A DNA stretch of 64,000 nt, from contig JABDRB010000003.1 in NCBI GenBank assembly GCA_013041925.1, positions 310,001 to 374,000 of the forward strand, in the 5' to 3' direction. Both the position numbers and the translations under genes were made by a program. Source of the DNA: Akkermansiaceae bacterium. Its GTDB lineage: Bacteria; Verrucomicrobiota; Verrucomicrobiia; Verrucomicrobiales; Akkermansiaceae. A model generated the notes under the pieces. That model searched no databases and had not been told where the DNA came from. It worked only from the letters and a program-made list of their open reading frames with translations. Below are positions 26,426 to 35,650 of the stretch, piece after piece. How positions within the stretch are numbered: the first letter of the stretch is position 1; each line of letters opens with the position of its first letter.

Positions 26426-27427
26426 CTATTTCCCCTGATAGCTCCGAGCCATTGCGCTCAACTCATCCCTTACCGCATTCTTCAGCTCCAGCGGAGCGAT
26501 CACCCTAGCGCAGGAGCCCCAGCCTAGGACAAGATGTTTCACTTCCTCCAAGTTTCCCAACTCCATGCGAAGTTCCACTTTTTCCCCCGTCGCATCGAGT
26601 TCCCTTGTTGTTTGCGTGGGATGCCAAAGCCGTTCCTGCACAATCCTGGCCATCCAGCCGACCACCTCGATGATCACCTCCACGGGATCGGCCTGGTTGT
26701 GATCCCAGACGCCAAGACTACCACCAAGGTGCTGGCCAATCTGAAAATCATCCGGTCGGTCAAAGCTTGTTTTGAGCACATTCAGCCCTTTAATGCGTTG
26801 AATAGCAAAGGTCCTGAGTCCATCACGTAAAACATCATAACCGATCACATACCAGCCTCCGTCGATCTCCCCAACATGGTAGGGCTGCAGCCGACGCCTC
26901 AATGACGTCTTCCCCCCTATCTTTCTGTATCTAAAACTCACCTCTTGTTGTTTCAACACGGCTTCTGCCAGCTTACCAAATAAAGTCAGGTCAGCGTCAA
27001 CGACTCCGATTTCCTTAACGAGAAACACCTTATCGAGATCGCTCCATCTCATATTGACCTTTCCATCCAACTGCTGAGTCAACCTTTCGAAAGCTGGCTG
27101 CAGAGCCTCGGCCAACTTCGTCCCCTTAACGGTCTTCATCGCATGACGAGCAAGGAACATCGCGGCCAAATCCTCCACCTGTATTTCAAACACGGGAAAA
27201 TCAGAACAGTCACCTGATAGCTCATACCCGTGCAACGATTTGTTATAGGCAAGCGGAACCCCTAACTGGTCTTGAATATAAGTCACATCCCGTTGGATCG
27301 TTTTTTGCGTCACCTCCATCTTATCCGCCAAACTACGGCAGTTCGGATACCCCCCACCCTTCACCGCTTCGATGATCCCATAAATACGCCGCATCTGCAC
27401 CTTACCACCTCCGCTAAATCCACTCAT
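26426..27427 (-). CDS. WYL-domain transcriptional regulator
   Basis: A 333-residue regulator. The N-terminal winged helix-turn-helix (about 10-65) has the DeoR/HTH_11 form, with NCRSLADKMEVTQKTIQRDVTYIQDQL. The WYL domain lies at about 140-225 (VSFRYRKIGG, LQPYHVGEIDGGWYVIGYD and LRTFAIQRIKGL), followed by the WCX extension. WYL domains sense ligands such as nucleic acids and often repress a neighbour. It diverges from the vWA gene, with 100 bp between the starts, so it probably controls that gene and itself. The ATG at 27427 is preferred to an in-frame GTG nine bases upstream. Confidence 0.9.
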   Translation of the reverse strand: MSGFSGGGKVQMRRIYGIIEAVKGGGYPNCRSLADKMEVTQKTIQRDVTYIQDQLGVPLAYNKSLHGYELSGDCSDFPVFEIQVEDLAAMFLARHAMKTVKGTKLAEALQPAFERLTQQLDGKVNMRWSDLDKVFLVKEIGVVDADLTLFGKLAEAVLKQQEVSFRYRKIGGKTSLRRRLQPYHVGEIDGGWYVIGYDVLRDGLRTFAIQRIKGLNVLKTSFDRPDDFQIGQHLGGSLGVWDHNQADPVEVIIEVVGWMARIVQERLWHPTQTTRELDATGEKVELRMELGNLEEVKHLVLGWGSCARVIAPLELKNAVRDELSAMARSYQGK

Positions 27428-27527
27428 GACCAACACCTAACCTAAACAAAGAATCATAGCCAACAGAATTTCAACCGATTCAAGCATACCCCACAAAATG
27501 TCCCACCCAGACTGCCATGATTCATAC

Positions 27528-28205
27528 ATGAACAAAAAACTCACCGAAATCGCATACATTCTCGACCGCTCAGGCTCAATGGAACCCCTCAAGGAATCTG
27601 CCATCTCAGGCTTCAATTCCTTTCTCAAGGACCAGCAGAACACGCCTGGAGAGGCCAACTTCACCGTGGTACTTTTCGACGATGAATACCTTCTCTATGC
27701 CGACCGCTCCCCCGTCGAAGACGTCCTCCCGCTTGATGCCCATCGCTACACCCCCCGCGGAATGACCGCCCTACTCGATGCCATCGGCCGCACGATTGAG
27801 AACATCGGTGCCAAGCTCGCCAAAACACCGGAAAAAGACCGCCCAGGAAAAGTCATCATCGCCATCTACACCGATGGATATGAGAATGCCTCCACTGACT
27901 ACACCAGCAAAAAAATCAGTCAACTGATCCGCCACCAGACCAACACATACAACTGGGAATTCCTCTTCCTCGCCGCCAACGAAGACGCCATTGCCACAGC
28001 CACCTCCTACGGCATCGATGCCGGAAATGCGTCTCAGGTTCAAATGAGCAAAGCTGGCAACCTCGCCTCATCAGGCACCTTTTCACGTAAGGTGAGCAGC
28101 CACCGCAAGGTCTTGCAGGAAATAGCATCCCCCCAAGACCTCAGCGACATCAGCCAAGATCTCGAATCCATCGTCAAAGAGGAAACCGAGAAACACGAAA
28201 AGTAG
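27528..28205 (+). CDS. Cytoplasmic von Willebrand factor A-domain protein
   Basis: A 225-residue protein made almost wholly of one vWA domain. The MIDAS metal site is visible as D13-x-S15-x-S17 (LDRSGSM), a Thr in PRGMTALLDAIG, and an Asp in YTDGYENAS. No signal peptide or membrane helix is seen, so it is cytoplasmic. The C-terminus is helical and charged (residues 190-225). Such stand-alone vWA proteins often pair with MoxR ATPases or kinases; none is adjacent here, only the WYL regulator in the opposite orientation. Its partner and function are unknown. Confidence 0.88.
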   Translation: MNKKLTEIAYILDRSGSMEPLKESAISGFNSFLKDQQNTPGEANFTVVLFDDEYLLYADRSPVEDVLPLDAHRYTPRGMTALLDAIGRTIENIGAKLAKTPEKDRPGKVIIAIYTDGYENASTDYTSKKISQLIRHQTNTYNWEFLFLAANEDAIATATSYGIDAGNASQVQMSKAGNLASSGTFSRKVSSHRKVLQEIASPQDLSDISQDLESIVKEETEKHEK

Positions 28206-28240
28206 ATTTACCCCCTGTTGTCGATTGTGTGTTGACAAGC

Positions 28241-28280
28241 TCGGTAGAGAGGTTCCTGTGTGTGGGGGCCTCTCTACCGA
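28241..28280. terminator. Hairpin between convergent vWA and Gfo/Idh genes
   Basis: A perfect 12-bp inverted repeat (TCGGTAGAGAGG at 28241-28252, complement at 28269-28280) encloses a 16-nt loop containing GTGTGTGGGGG. It lies between convergent genes and may end transcription from both sides, though no T-run follows on either strand. Confidence 0.5.
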
Positions 28281-28348
28281 CAAATCATCAGCAACTGCCG
28301 GAGGCTCATCATGTGATCAGCCTCACATTAATTCGGCTTCACAAAGCC

Positions 28349-29638
28349 TCACATGTTGGCAAAGCGCTTATCTTCCTCACCTGGGATCGGTGGTGTCTCA
28401 GCAGGCATCTTCACCGTGCCCTTTTCGAAATCGAGCGGCGTCGGTTTGCACGTGTAGTTGTAATGAGGCGATTGCTCGTTTTTCAAAAGATCATTCAATC
28501 GAATCATTTCACCCGTGTAAGCCGACATGCGTGACATGATGGCGACTGCCGTCACCTCAGCGATGCGCTTGGCTTGATTGAGAGGCTTACCAGCACGGAC
28601 ACTGCGGATGAGATCCACGTGCTCTTGTTGTTGACCATTATCGGTATCCACGGTGATTTCAGGTATTTTGACATCCTTCCCCTTGAGCTTGCCACCACCG
28701 TAACATGCACCTTCGGTGCCGACAAATGACTCACCCACACGACCATAGGTGCCAGAAATCTGACGACATTGGCTGTGAATATGCACATCATCACCAAAAT
28801 CCAAATCAATGCTGAAGAAATCGAACATATTACCTGAGACACGGCGCGCCCGACCACCAAAGCCAAGAGCCGTTAGGGGAAGTCGACCCAAAAACCAAAC
28901 CGCGACATCCAAATTGTGTACATGCTGCTCGACGATGTGGTCACCCGATGTCTCATAGAAGTTCAACCAGTTGCGAGCCATGTAATCGGCATCACTGTCA
29001 CCTGCTTGGCGAGGCTTCACCCATGGCACCCGACTATTCCACTGAACCACACCTCCTCTGATCTCACCAATGGCACCCGCATCAATCAGGGCCTTATTTC
29101 GTAAATATTTGTAGGTGTGACGTCGTTGCGTGCCACAAACCACGGCCAACCCTTTCGCCTTCGCTTTTTCACCCGTCGCGATGACCGAGCGTGCACCCAC
29201 GGGATCCACGGCAACGGGTTTCTCAATGAAGCAGTGTTTGCCAGCCTCAACCGCCGCATCAAAGTGGATCGGGCGGAATGATGGAGGGGTCGCCATCAGG
29301 ACATATTCACAATCGGTTGCGATGACTTCCTTGTAAGCATCAAATCCGCTGAAACAACTTTTCTCTGCTACTTCGTAATGCTTTCCAAGCGACGATGCCT
29401 TATCCTCAAACGCATCGGCCACAGCCACCAATTCGGGTTCCAAACCAAGAATTTTACAGGCGCCCATGAAATCCTTCACGGCGCCCCGTCCCCGCCCACC
29501 ACAACCAATGAGGCCAAATTTGACTTTTTTAGAGCCCGTGCCCGAGCTTTGGCCCCATGCAGATTGGGCTGCGAGACCTGCACCCACCAACGTGGTGCTT
29601 CCGATAAATGAACGACGGCCGAGTAATGGTGATTTCAT
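28349..29638 (-). CDS. Tat-exported Gfo/Idh/MocA-family oxidoreductase
   Basis: A 429-residue protein. The N-terminus carries a twin-arginine signal (RRSFIG, then TTLVGAGLAAQSAWG), so it is exported folded with its cofactor. The Rossmann motif is FGLIGCGGRGRGAV at about residue 42-55; the family motif EKPVAVDP follows at about 145. The C-terminal part is the usual GFO_IDH_MocA_C domain. Members oxidise or epimerise sugars and derivatives using bound NAD(P), and Tat-exported versions (Bacteroidetes_ORF-type) are typical of PVC bacteria. DUF1080-family proteins act on 3-keto glycosides made by such enzymes, and one is at the left end of this window, although it is not adjacent. Confidence 0.88.
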   Translation of the reverse strand: MKSPLLGRRSFIGSTTLVGAGLAAQSAWGQSSGTGSKKVKFGLIGCGGRGRGAVKDFMGACKILGLEPELVAVADAFEDKASSLGKHYEVAEKSCFSGFDAYKEVIATDCEYVLMATPPSFRPIHFDAAVEAGKHCFIEKPVAVDPVGARSVIATGEKAKAKGLAVVCGTQRRHTYKYLRNKALIDAGAIGEIRGGVVQWNSRVPWVKPRQAGDSDADYMARNWLNFYETSGDHIVEQHVHNLDVAVWFLGRLPLTALGFGGRARRVSGNMFDFFSIDLDFGDDVHIHSQCRQISGTYGRVGESFVGTEGACYGGGKLKGKDVKIPEITVDTDNGQQQEHVDLIRSVRAGKPLNQAKRIAEVTAVAIMSRMSAYTGEMIRLNDLLKNEQSPHYNYTCKPTPLDFEKGTVKMPAETPPIPGEEDKRFANM

Positions 29639-29763
29639 AATAAATGTTGAATGTAAGATGACGCATTTCAGTTAAATGCACTACCGCTATACTCCGTCCC
29701 TGTAACGGCGCAAGTTTTTTTCCTTAAAATACCTTGATATGTTAGAACACCAAAAAAAAAGCG

Positions 29764-30582
29764 TCAATTCCCATACGCGGCGTAGAACTCCCCAAGTTTT
29801 GTTGGGCTTCCATCGTGATCAAACAAGGCGGAGGGGCCTAGTTTGGCGTGATCCGGTGAGCCACTGAACCAGGCGTAGCGTTCTACGAATTCTAGCTGTT
29901 CGAGTTTGGGGAGAACCGCTTTCATAAAGTGCAAGGCATCCTCCGGACTATGTTTGTTCCCCTTGAGACTTTTGGCCGACCAATCTGCGATCGCAAATTC
30001 GGTAATCCAAAGGGGTTTTTGGTAGAGTGTGTGGATACGTTTGAGGTATCTGATCAAACCAGCTGGGTTGTTTCCGCCATACCAATGCACACAGACGAAA
30101 TCCACACGGAGATTCTTGTGATTCGCCTGTTTCATGAATGATTGCATCCAGTCATTATCGGCATGAACAGTGGCAGGACTGCCGAGACGACGGTTTGTTT
30201 TTTCCAGCATTGGCCAGAGATCAATGGCCTCCTGCACGCTCATGTTCGCTTGTTTTTTGCCATCGGGCTCATTGAATCCGAGCAAGGGACTGGTGGCCAT
30301 TTTTGACTTAGAAACCCGATGACTCTTGAGGGGGGCCAAAGCCCATTTGCTCTTACCCCAGACCATGGGAACAAAGGATGCATCCTTGATTTTTGTTTCC
30401 TTCCATGCGCCAGTCCAGTTGTAATGCCAACCGGGATTCATAGACTGAATCTTCTTTTTGAGTTGCTGGGAGCTGTTGGATTTTTTCCCGAGGCAAACTC
30501 CTTTCTTGCGTGTCTGATCTTCGCCCGCGAAGGTGCAGCTCAGAGACAAGGCGAGAGTCAGGATGAGATGAATGAGTTTCAT
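29764..30582 (-). CDS. Exported Asl1-like glycosyl hydrolase (GH128-like)
   Basis: A 272-residue exported protein (signal MKLIHLILTLALSLSCTFAG). It has the Asl1-like TIM-barrel pattern: WHYNWTGAW near residue 55, LGFNEPDGKKQANM with the acid/base Glu, VCVHWYGGNNP and LWITEFAIADW with the likely nucleophile Glu. GH128 enzymes hydrolyse beta-1,3-glucans. The gene overlaps the upstream 544-residue gene by 4 bp, so the two are translationally coupled although their apparent roles differ. Confidence 0.82.
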   Translation of the reverse strand: MKLIHLILTLALSLSCTFAGEDQTRKKGVCLGKKSNSSQQLKKKIQSMNPGWHYNWTGAWKETKIKDASFVPMVWGKSKWALAPLKSHRVSKSKMATSPLLGFNEPDGKKQANMSVQEAIDLWPMLEKTNRRLGSPATVHADNDWMQSFMKQANHKNLRVDFVCVHWYGGNNPAGLIRYLKRIHTLYQKPLWITEFAIADWSAKSLKGNKHSPEDALHFMKAVLPKLEQLEFVERYAWFSGSPDHAKLGPSALFDHDGSPTKLGEFYAAYGN

Positions 30583-32213
30583 GGTGAATCCTCCGCTGTT
30601 GATTCCCCCTCAGTTGTGGGTTCTTCTGCGGTGGGTTCTTCTGCGACTGAATGTTTCTTGGGAGGCTTGGCTTTTTTAGGGGGCTTGGCTTTTTGGGGGG
30701 TCGGTTGTTTTTGAATTTCCTTGGCGGCATGCAATGTTCCGTCGGAGAAAAGCAGGACCAATCCTTCGTTAATCAACCAGTGCAGATCGTGGTACCAGAG
30801 ATGGCGCGTATCGTCATCAATCTCTGCAGGAAGACAATCTTTCCACATCGCATCAATGTTTCCCCCTGGGTGGGCAAGAACCCACTGAAAGAGAGTGGCG
30901 GGGCGATCTGCCATCACCATATCATCGGGCAGCTGCTTGGGCCGGGCGGGGCCACAGTGGAGTCGCTTTTTCCATTTAAAAACAGCGAGGTGGCGACCAC
31001 TCATCTGGCGGCAAAGGATGGATGCGAGCTTGCCCGGATAACGTTTTTCATCCGTGACGGTATTTCTCAGCAAGACCATCAAACCTGGGCTGATCATCCG
31101 TGATGGGATGTTGGCGAGGGTAGAGGCGATCTTACTGCATTCATATTCCTGCTCAAATCCGTGATTTAAAAAGTGTTGTTCCACCTCCCGGTGGTTATCG
31201 AGAATCACGACGGGGTTCTCGACCACAGGAGCCGCAGGCACGATGGGTTCGGTCGCTTCCGTGGCTTGAGTTTCAGGTGGAGAGTCGGTGGCAGGCTCCT
31301 CACTGATTGCCTCTTTCTGCACATCGGATGACGGCGCACCCGCCTCTTGTAACGGTTGGGATGGGGCAGCGTCACCACCAGCGTTGATTTCGCTTTTGGG
31401 ACGCCAGCGTGTATGTTTCTTCATCCCCTCGAGCCATTCCTGCACCGCCTCCTCGCCATGATCCATGGTGATTTTACTCTTGTAGTGATCAAGCGACATA
31501 TTGGAGAACTGGTCGCGGTGCAAATTCATCAAGTTTTGCTGGTAGGCATGATGATTGGGTGGCCCGATAAGCTTTCGGGTGAAACCGCAGCGGGCAACGG
31601 ATTGAAAATTTCCTGACGGTGGAGCCACCTCGGTGATTTCCTCATCGTAATACTTACTCAGTATTCCGGTTGACCAAAAATGCGCCATACATTCCTTTTG
31701 GCAGATCCAGACCGAGTGGTCGCTTTGATTTCTATAGAGCGGTTGCTCTTGACTTTCAAAAACCACATGAAAGCGCTCCAAGCCGCCTAACACGACCCAA
31801 GCAAGATCAAATACGGAATGGGTTCTCCCAGTCGCAGAGATTTGTTTTGCCATCGCATCCATCCCCTCCTCAATAGGCATGATCCGCGCAGCCACGCCCT
31901 CGGTTGGCGGAGTGTGGGGGGCTTGCCTTTTGTGTTGCCTACTGTCTTTCTTAAAATCACGTCGATTCCCTCCAGCATATTGCCCTCTCTGGGACTCCCC
32001 CCTCTGGTCGTGGCGCCGATCGGACCTACCTTGGTTCGGTCGTTTCCCTTGGCCCTTCTTACCTGAGTTTCTCGAGTCCCTGGATTTCCTTTCTGGGGAC
32101 TCGCGGCGGGGTTTCTGATTCTGATCTTTTTTTGCCCATGACGGGCCAAAATCCAAGGCACTCAGGTCGGGTGCCTGATCACCTGGCGCGGGGGATGATT
32201 CCTTTTTACTCAT
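30579..32213 (-). CDS. Hypothetical basic protein with low-complexity linkers
   Basis: A 544-residue protein I do not recognise. Residues ~25-105 are very rich in R, K, G and Q (GKKGQGKRPNQGRSDRRHD), like RNA-binding tails. A globular part at ~110-270 follows (FDLAWVVLGGLERFHVVFES, then HSVWICQKECMAHFW). Next come an acidic Ala/Pro/Glu linker (~280-340) and a second globular part (~345-495, LANIPSRMISPGLMVLLRNTV and LWYHDLHWLINEGLVLLFSDGTL) that reads like winged helices. The C-terminus has KKAKPPKK repeats and a Glu/Thr repeat (AEEPT). There is no signal or membrane helix. A nucleic-acid-binding role is inferred from composition. Confidence 0.7.
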   Translation of the reverse strand: MSKKESSPAPGDQAPDLSALDFGPSWAKKDQNQKPRRESPERKSRDSRNSGKKGQGKRPNQGRSDRRHDQRGESQRGQYAGGNRRDFKKDSRQHKRQAPHTPPTEGVAARIMPIEEGMDAMAKQISATGRTHSVFDLAWVVLGGLERFHVVFESQEQPLYRNQSDHSVWICQKECMAHFWSTGILSKYYDEEITEVAPPSGNFQSVARCGFTRKLIGPPNHHAYQQNLMNLHRDQFSNMSLDHYKSKITMDHGEEAVQEWLEGMKKHTRWRPKSEINAGGDAAPSQPLQEAGAPSSDVQKEAISEEPATDSPPETQATEATEPIVPAAPVVENPVVILDNHREVEQHFLNHGFEQEYECSKIASTLANIPSRMISPGLMVLLRNTVTDEKRYPGKLASILCRQMSGRHLAVFKWKKRLHCGPARPKQLPDDMVMADRPATLFQWVLAHPGGNIDAMWKDCLPAEIDDDTRHLWYHDLHWLINEGLVLLFSDGTLHAAKEIQKQPTPQKAKPPKKAKPPKKHSVAEEPTAEEPTTEGESTAEDSP

Positions 32214-32227
32214 TTTCGTGGTTACCT

Positions 32228-33550
32228 TTACATATTCAGACTCCTAACGGAAGCCTTCAAATACAGAAGTTTGATGGTTTTATCAACGGCGTTTTTGTGA
32301 TCCCCCAAGACATCTTGGGCACGATGGCTCATTTGAGCGCCCATTGCAGGATCTTGAAGCAACTCGCTGACGTTGGGTCCGAGTTCATCTACTGATGCTA
32401 ATACCCTAATTCCGTCCACCTTCTTAAGCATCGTCACGAGAGGCTCGAAGTTCCCCATATTCGGGCCACAGACCACGGGGACACCTGCGATGATCGCCTC
32501 AGCTGGGTTTTGTCCGCCATCGCCCAACCAGCTCTTTCCGATCACCACCAGATCTGCATGTGCGGTCCAATCCCGAAGCTCACCGGTGCTATCGATTACA
32601 AGGCACGCTGAATCAGGATCGCTAGGTTGCTTTCCCTCACTGCGCAGCACAACTTCTAGCCCTAGGGACTGGAGGTCGGATTTCACCTCAGCACGCCTCT
32701 CGGCATGACGTGGCACAACCACCAAAAGAGGTTTAGACGCAAAATTCTGCCTACTGAGCGCGTGCGCCAAAAATCTTTCCTCACCCGCGTGCGTGCTGGC
32801 GAGCAGCACAACGGGCCGACTCCGATGATTGTCGGAGTCAAAGTCATCGAGCATCGCTTGAAAACGGTCACGCTTGCGGGGAACCGCACCACCTGCAGGA
32901 TCAAACTTGATACTTCCAGTGACGTGGATTGCCCCCTCCTCGATCCCCAACCCCCTAAACCTTCCAGCATCATCACCATCCTGCACACAAACCCGTGAAA
33001 CCATCTTGAAAATCGGCCTAACGAGAAACCCCAACTTCTGAAACCTCGATTCAGACCGACTGGAAAGACGCGCATTAACCATGGATACAGAAAGCCCCTG
33101 CTGGCAGGCAATGTGCAAAAGATTGGGCCAAACCTCGGCCTCGATGAGCACGATCTGCTGAGGCTTAAACCTACGAAAAACGGCACGCACAATCCATCGA
33201 AAATCAAGTGGACTGTAGATGACACGCACTCCCTCCGGTGCTTTTTCCCGAGCCACCGCGTGCCCCGTCGATGTCGTCGCCGCCAACACCATTTTCTGCT
33301 CGGGGTGTTGCTGCAGCCAAGCCTCAATGAGCTTTATGGCAATGAGCACCTCGCCGACCGAAACGGCATGCACGTAGACCACGTCTTTAGGTTCCTCGGA
33401 AGCCGCTATCTTAAACTTGGCGAAGCGCTCCAACAAACCTGTCCCGTATCCGCCACGTTTCCACATCTTCAGCAACCACGCGGGGAACGCGAGGACGAAG
33501 AACACAGGAAGCAGGATATTGTAAAATGAGAGAACAAAGAAACGGGGCAT
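32228..33550 (-). CDS. waaA: 3-deoxy-D-manno-octulosonic acid transferase
   Basis: A 440-residue Kdo transferase that adds Kdo to lipid A precursors at the inner membrane; it shows the organism makes LPS. The N-terminal membrane anchor (FVLSFYNILLPVFFVLAFPAWLL) is followed by the glycosyltransferase-N domain with VHAVSVGEVLIAIKLI, where the Glu is the catalytic base, and ATTSTGHAVA. The C-terminal domain has VVIGKSWLGDGGQNPAEA, typical of GT30. It lies 11 bp after rsmD on the same strand. The start at 33550 (MPRFF) begins the membrane anchor; a longer reading overlaps rsmD. Confidence 0.93.
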   Translation of the reverse strand: MPRFFVLSFYNILLPVFFVLAFPAWLLKMWKRGGYGTGLLERFAKFKIAASEEPKDVVYVHAVSVGEVLIAIKLIEAWLQQHPEQKMVLAATTSTGHAVAREKAPEGVRVIYSPLDFRWIVRAVFRRFKPQQIVLIEAEVWPNLLHIACQQGLSVSMVNARLSSRSESRFQKLGFLVRPIFKMVSRVCVQDGDDAGRFRGLGIEEGAIHVTGSIKFDPAGGAVPRKRDRFQAMLDDFDSDNHRSRPVVLLASTHAGEERFLAHALSRQNFASKPLLVVVPRHAERRAEVKSDLQSLGLEVVLRSEGKQPSDPDSACLVIDSTGELRDWTAHADLVVIGKSWLGDGGQNPAEAIIAGVPVVCGPNMGNFEPLVTMLKKVDGIRVLASVDELGPNVSELLQDPAMGAQMSHRAQDVLGDHKNAVDKTIKLLYLKASVRSLNM

Positions 33551-33561
33551 CGCGGCGCACC

Positions 33562-34131
33562 TTATCCTGATGATGGCCGTTGGTAAAACAGAATTCCACA
33601 TCCACCGTATTGGCGTTGATCCAGTAATTGCCAACCATGAAGCACTCCGCGTCGGTTACTGGGCGGATCCTCGACAATGAGAAGTCCGCCGTCGGCAAGC
33701 CGATCAGGCAATGTTTCGCTCTCGAGTAACTGCTGAACGAAGTTGGTAGCACCAGCTTGTTTAAAATAAGGGGGGTCAGCAAAAATTAAATCGTATTTCC
33801 CTCGATCGCTCTTGAGCATGCGAAATACGTCCCCCCCGGCGACCCGGCCTCCGTCCAGCTTGAGGTCGTTGAGGTTTTTTTTAATCACCTGCTGGGACTC
33901 ACGGCTGTCATCGACAAATACACACGACGTAGCGCCGCGACTGAGGCACTCCAGACCCAAGGCGCCTGATCCAGCAAAGAGGTCCAGCACCTGTGCTTCA
34001 TTGACGCGCTCACTGAGAATAGAAAATAGAGCTTCGCGCAACCGATCGGTACTAGGTCGTGCTACCGATCCCGGCACACGGATATGTCTTCTTCCTGCCT
34101 TTCCACTAATAATTCTCATATTTCTCGCCAT
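33562..34131 (-). CDS. rsmD: 16S rRNA (guanine(966)-N2)-methyltransferase
   Basis: A 189-residue methyltransferase that modifies G966 in the 30S subunit. MRIISGKAGRRHIRVP and RPSTDRLREALFSIL are hallmark N-terminal segments; LDLFAGSGALGLECLSRGA is the SAM-binding motif I and DLIFADPPYF the DPPY-type catalytic motif IV. The start at 34131 overlaps the upstream AsmA-like gene by 26 bp; a second ATG four codons in would reduce this to 14 bp. It is followed by waaA. The same strand holds waaA-rsmD-AsmA-like as a compact set. Confidence 0.93.
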   Translation of the reverse strand: MARNMRIISGKAGRRHIRVPGSVARPSTDRLREALFSILSERVNEAQVLDLFAGSGALGLECLSRGATSCVFVDDSRESQQVIKKNLNDLKLDGGRVAGGDVFRMLKSDRGKYDLIFADPPYFKQAGATNFVQQLLESETLPDRLADGGLLIVEDPPSNRRGVLHGWQLLDQRQYGGCGILFYQRPSSG

Positions 34132-35647
34132 TAAGTAATTCTTTATTCGGGACGGGGGGCAACACTTTCCCCTCCTCCTTCATTTCCATACGGATAAAAT
34201 TCAAGGTGGTCATCACGATTTGAGCGACGGGCACATCGGCATCATTTTTGCCTACATCGACCACGGCGTCCGCCAAACTGCCGCTGACCAGCAGGTCGCG
34301 CATTTTCCGATCGGGGGTATCGAGATCCTTCCACCAGCCCCCCCCAGCCTTGATTAACCCAGCCCCATTCAAACCACGCCTCAGCATTTCTGCCACCTCC
34401 GGAGAAACCACCAAGCGGGTCACGGAGAGAATCCCGTCACGCACTGACACCTGGCCATTACCGAGGATGGAAACATCCTCCCCGATCAAGCGGACACCAC
34501 TCCAGCGGACTTGTCCTTGGCGAAGAATGGCCGGTAGGGCAACCTCCTCAAACACCACGTCATGGCGACCGTGTTCCTCTTTCAACGCAACATCCTCAGC
34601 ATGCATTAACATCTCGGCCCGCCATGACATCGGGTTTGGCAGAGATCCCGCGAGATGGATTCTTCCGGCAAGCTTTTTGGATGACACCTCCAAAGCAAGT
34701 CTCTCAAACCATTTCACCTTATTGATTTTCTGAGGATCGGCGGTGACAGCACAGAAAAAGGGGAACATACCACGCACCCCCTTCCCCACACCTAACTTGC
34801 CGTGAAAATGGAGTTTCAACCCGCCGATATCCAGCGCTTCTTCTTTCATTTCGAGATACGGTCGTTTCCAATCAATGACTTGTTCGAGACCCGTCATTTC
34901 AGAAAACCCTGGGATTTTAAGAGCCTCGACCTTGATCACACCCTTGGCATCTTCGCCAAAAACGGGTAGGTCAAGAGATGCTCGATCCAGCCTGATGAAC
35001 TCCATATTTTTGCTTGCGGAAACAAGACGCAGGCTCGCGTCATCGATCCGAAATCGTAGCGGAAGACCTGCAGGTGGACGCTTAGGGTGCTTGGGAGATG
35101 TCGCCGACTTCTTGGCAGGGGTGGCCGGTTGCTTGGCGGGGATGGACGGCATGGCTGGCTCCTTTTTCGGCCCGTCCGAATGAGGTTTCTGAGCGGTGAC
35201 CACTGGTGGGGGAAGCACTTGTGACGGAGAAGCATCGGATGCCATTGCCGCGAGCATCTCAACCGCCACGGTCAATTTAGGGGCGTTCAACTGCAACTCA
35301 CGCATACGCACCCTTCCTCGCAATAATGGGGACCAGTATGGCCTGACCCGAATACGATCGACTGCGATCAAAGGTTCACTGAGATAGGGACGTAATGCTT
35401 CTGGCTGGAGCATTTGGGCTCCACTGATGGTCACTCCGTTCCAGGGCGACCAGCTCATCGACTCGACTTGCCAATCCAGTCCAGTCCGGGCCTTCAGTTT
35501 GGTCTCGGCTACCCCCTTCCCCCATCGTGATGACAACCAGATATTCGACGCCCCATAGGCGAGTAACACAATCAAAGCAAACCATCCGCCCAGCCTTGGC
35601 AATGAGCGTAGTGCCGATCGCCCGACAGCCCCTAATGATTTGGCCAT
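34106..35647 (-). CDS. AsmA/DUF748-like membrane-anchored protein
   Basis: A 513-residue protein with one N-terminal membrane helix (LGGWFALIVLLAYGASNIWL). The large outside part begins with LDWQVESMSWSPWNGVTISGAQML and IAVDRIRVRPYWSPLLRGRVRMRELQLNAPKLTV, the repeated beta pattern of AsmA-like bridge proteins. A Pro/Lys/Ala linker (~150-190) separates it from a second beta-rich part. AsmA-like proteins move phospholipids or affect outer-membrane assembly; the size and pattern fit, but the role here is inferred. It lies 3 bp after the upstream exported protein gene. Confidence 0.7.
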   Translation of the reverse strand: MAKSLGAVGRSALRSLPRLGGWFALIVLLAYGASNIWLSSRWGKGVAETKLKARTGLDWQVESMSWSPWNGVTISGAQMLQPEALRPYLSEPLIAVDRIRVRPYWSPLLRGRVRMRELQLNAPKLTVAVEMLAAMASDASPSQVLPPPVVTAQKPHSDGPKKEPAMPSIPAKQPATPAKKSATSPKHPKRPPAGLPLRFRIDDASLRLVSASKNMEFIRLDRASLDLPVFGEDAKGVIKVEALKIPGFSEMTGLEQVIDWKRPYLEMKEEALDIGGLKLHFHGKLGVGKGVRGMFPFFCAVTADPQKINKVKWFERLALEVSSKKLAGRIHLAGSLPNPMSWRAEMLMHAEDVALKEEHGRHDVVFEEVALPAILRQGQVRWSGVRLIGEDVSILGNGQVSVRDGILSVTRLVVSPEVAEMLRRGLNGAGLIKAGGGWWKDLDTPDRKMRDLLVSGSLADAVVDVGKNDADVPVAQIVMTTLNFIRMEMKEEGKVLPPVPNKELLNGEKYENY

Positions 35648-35650
35648 CGT

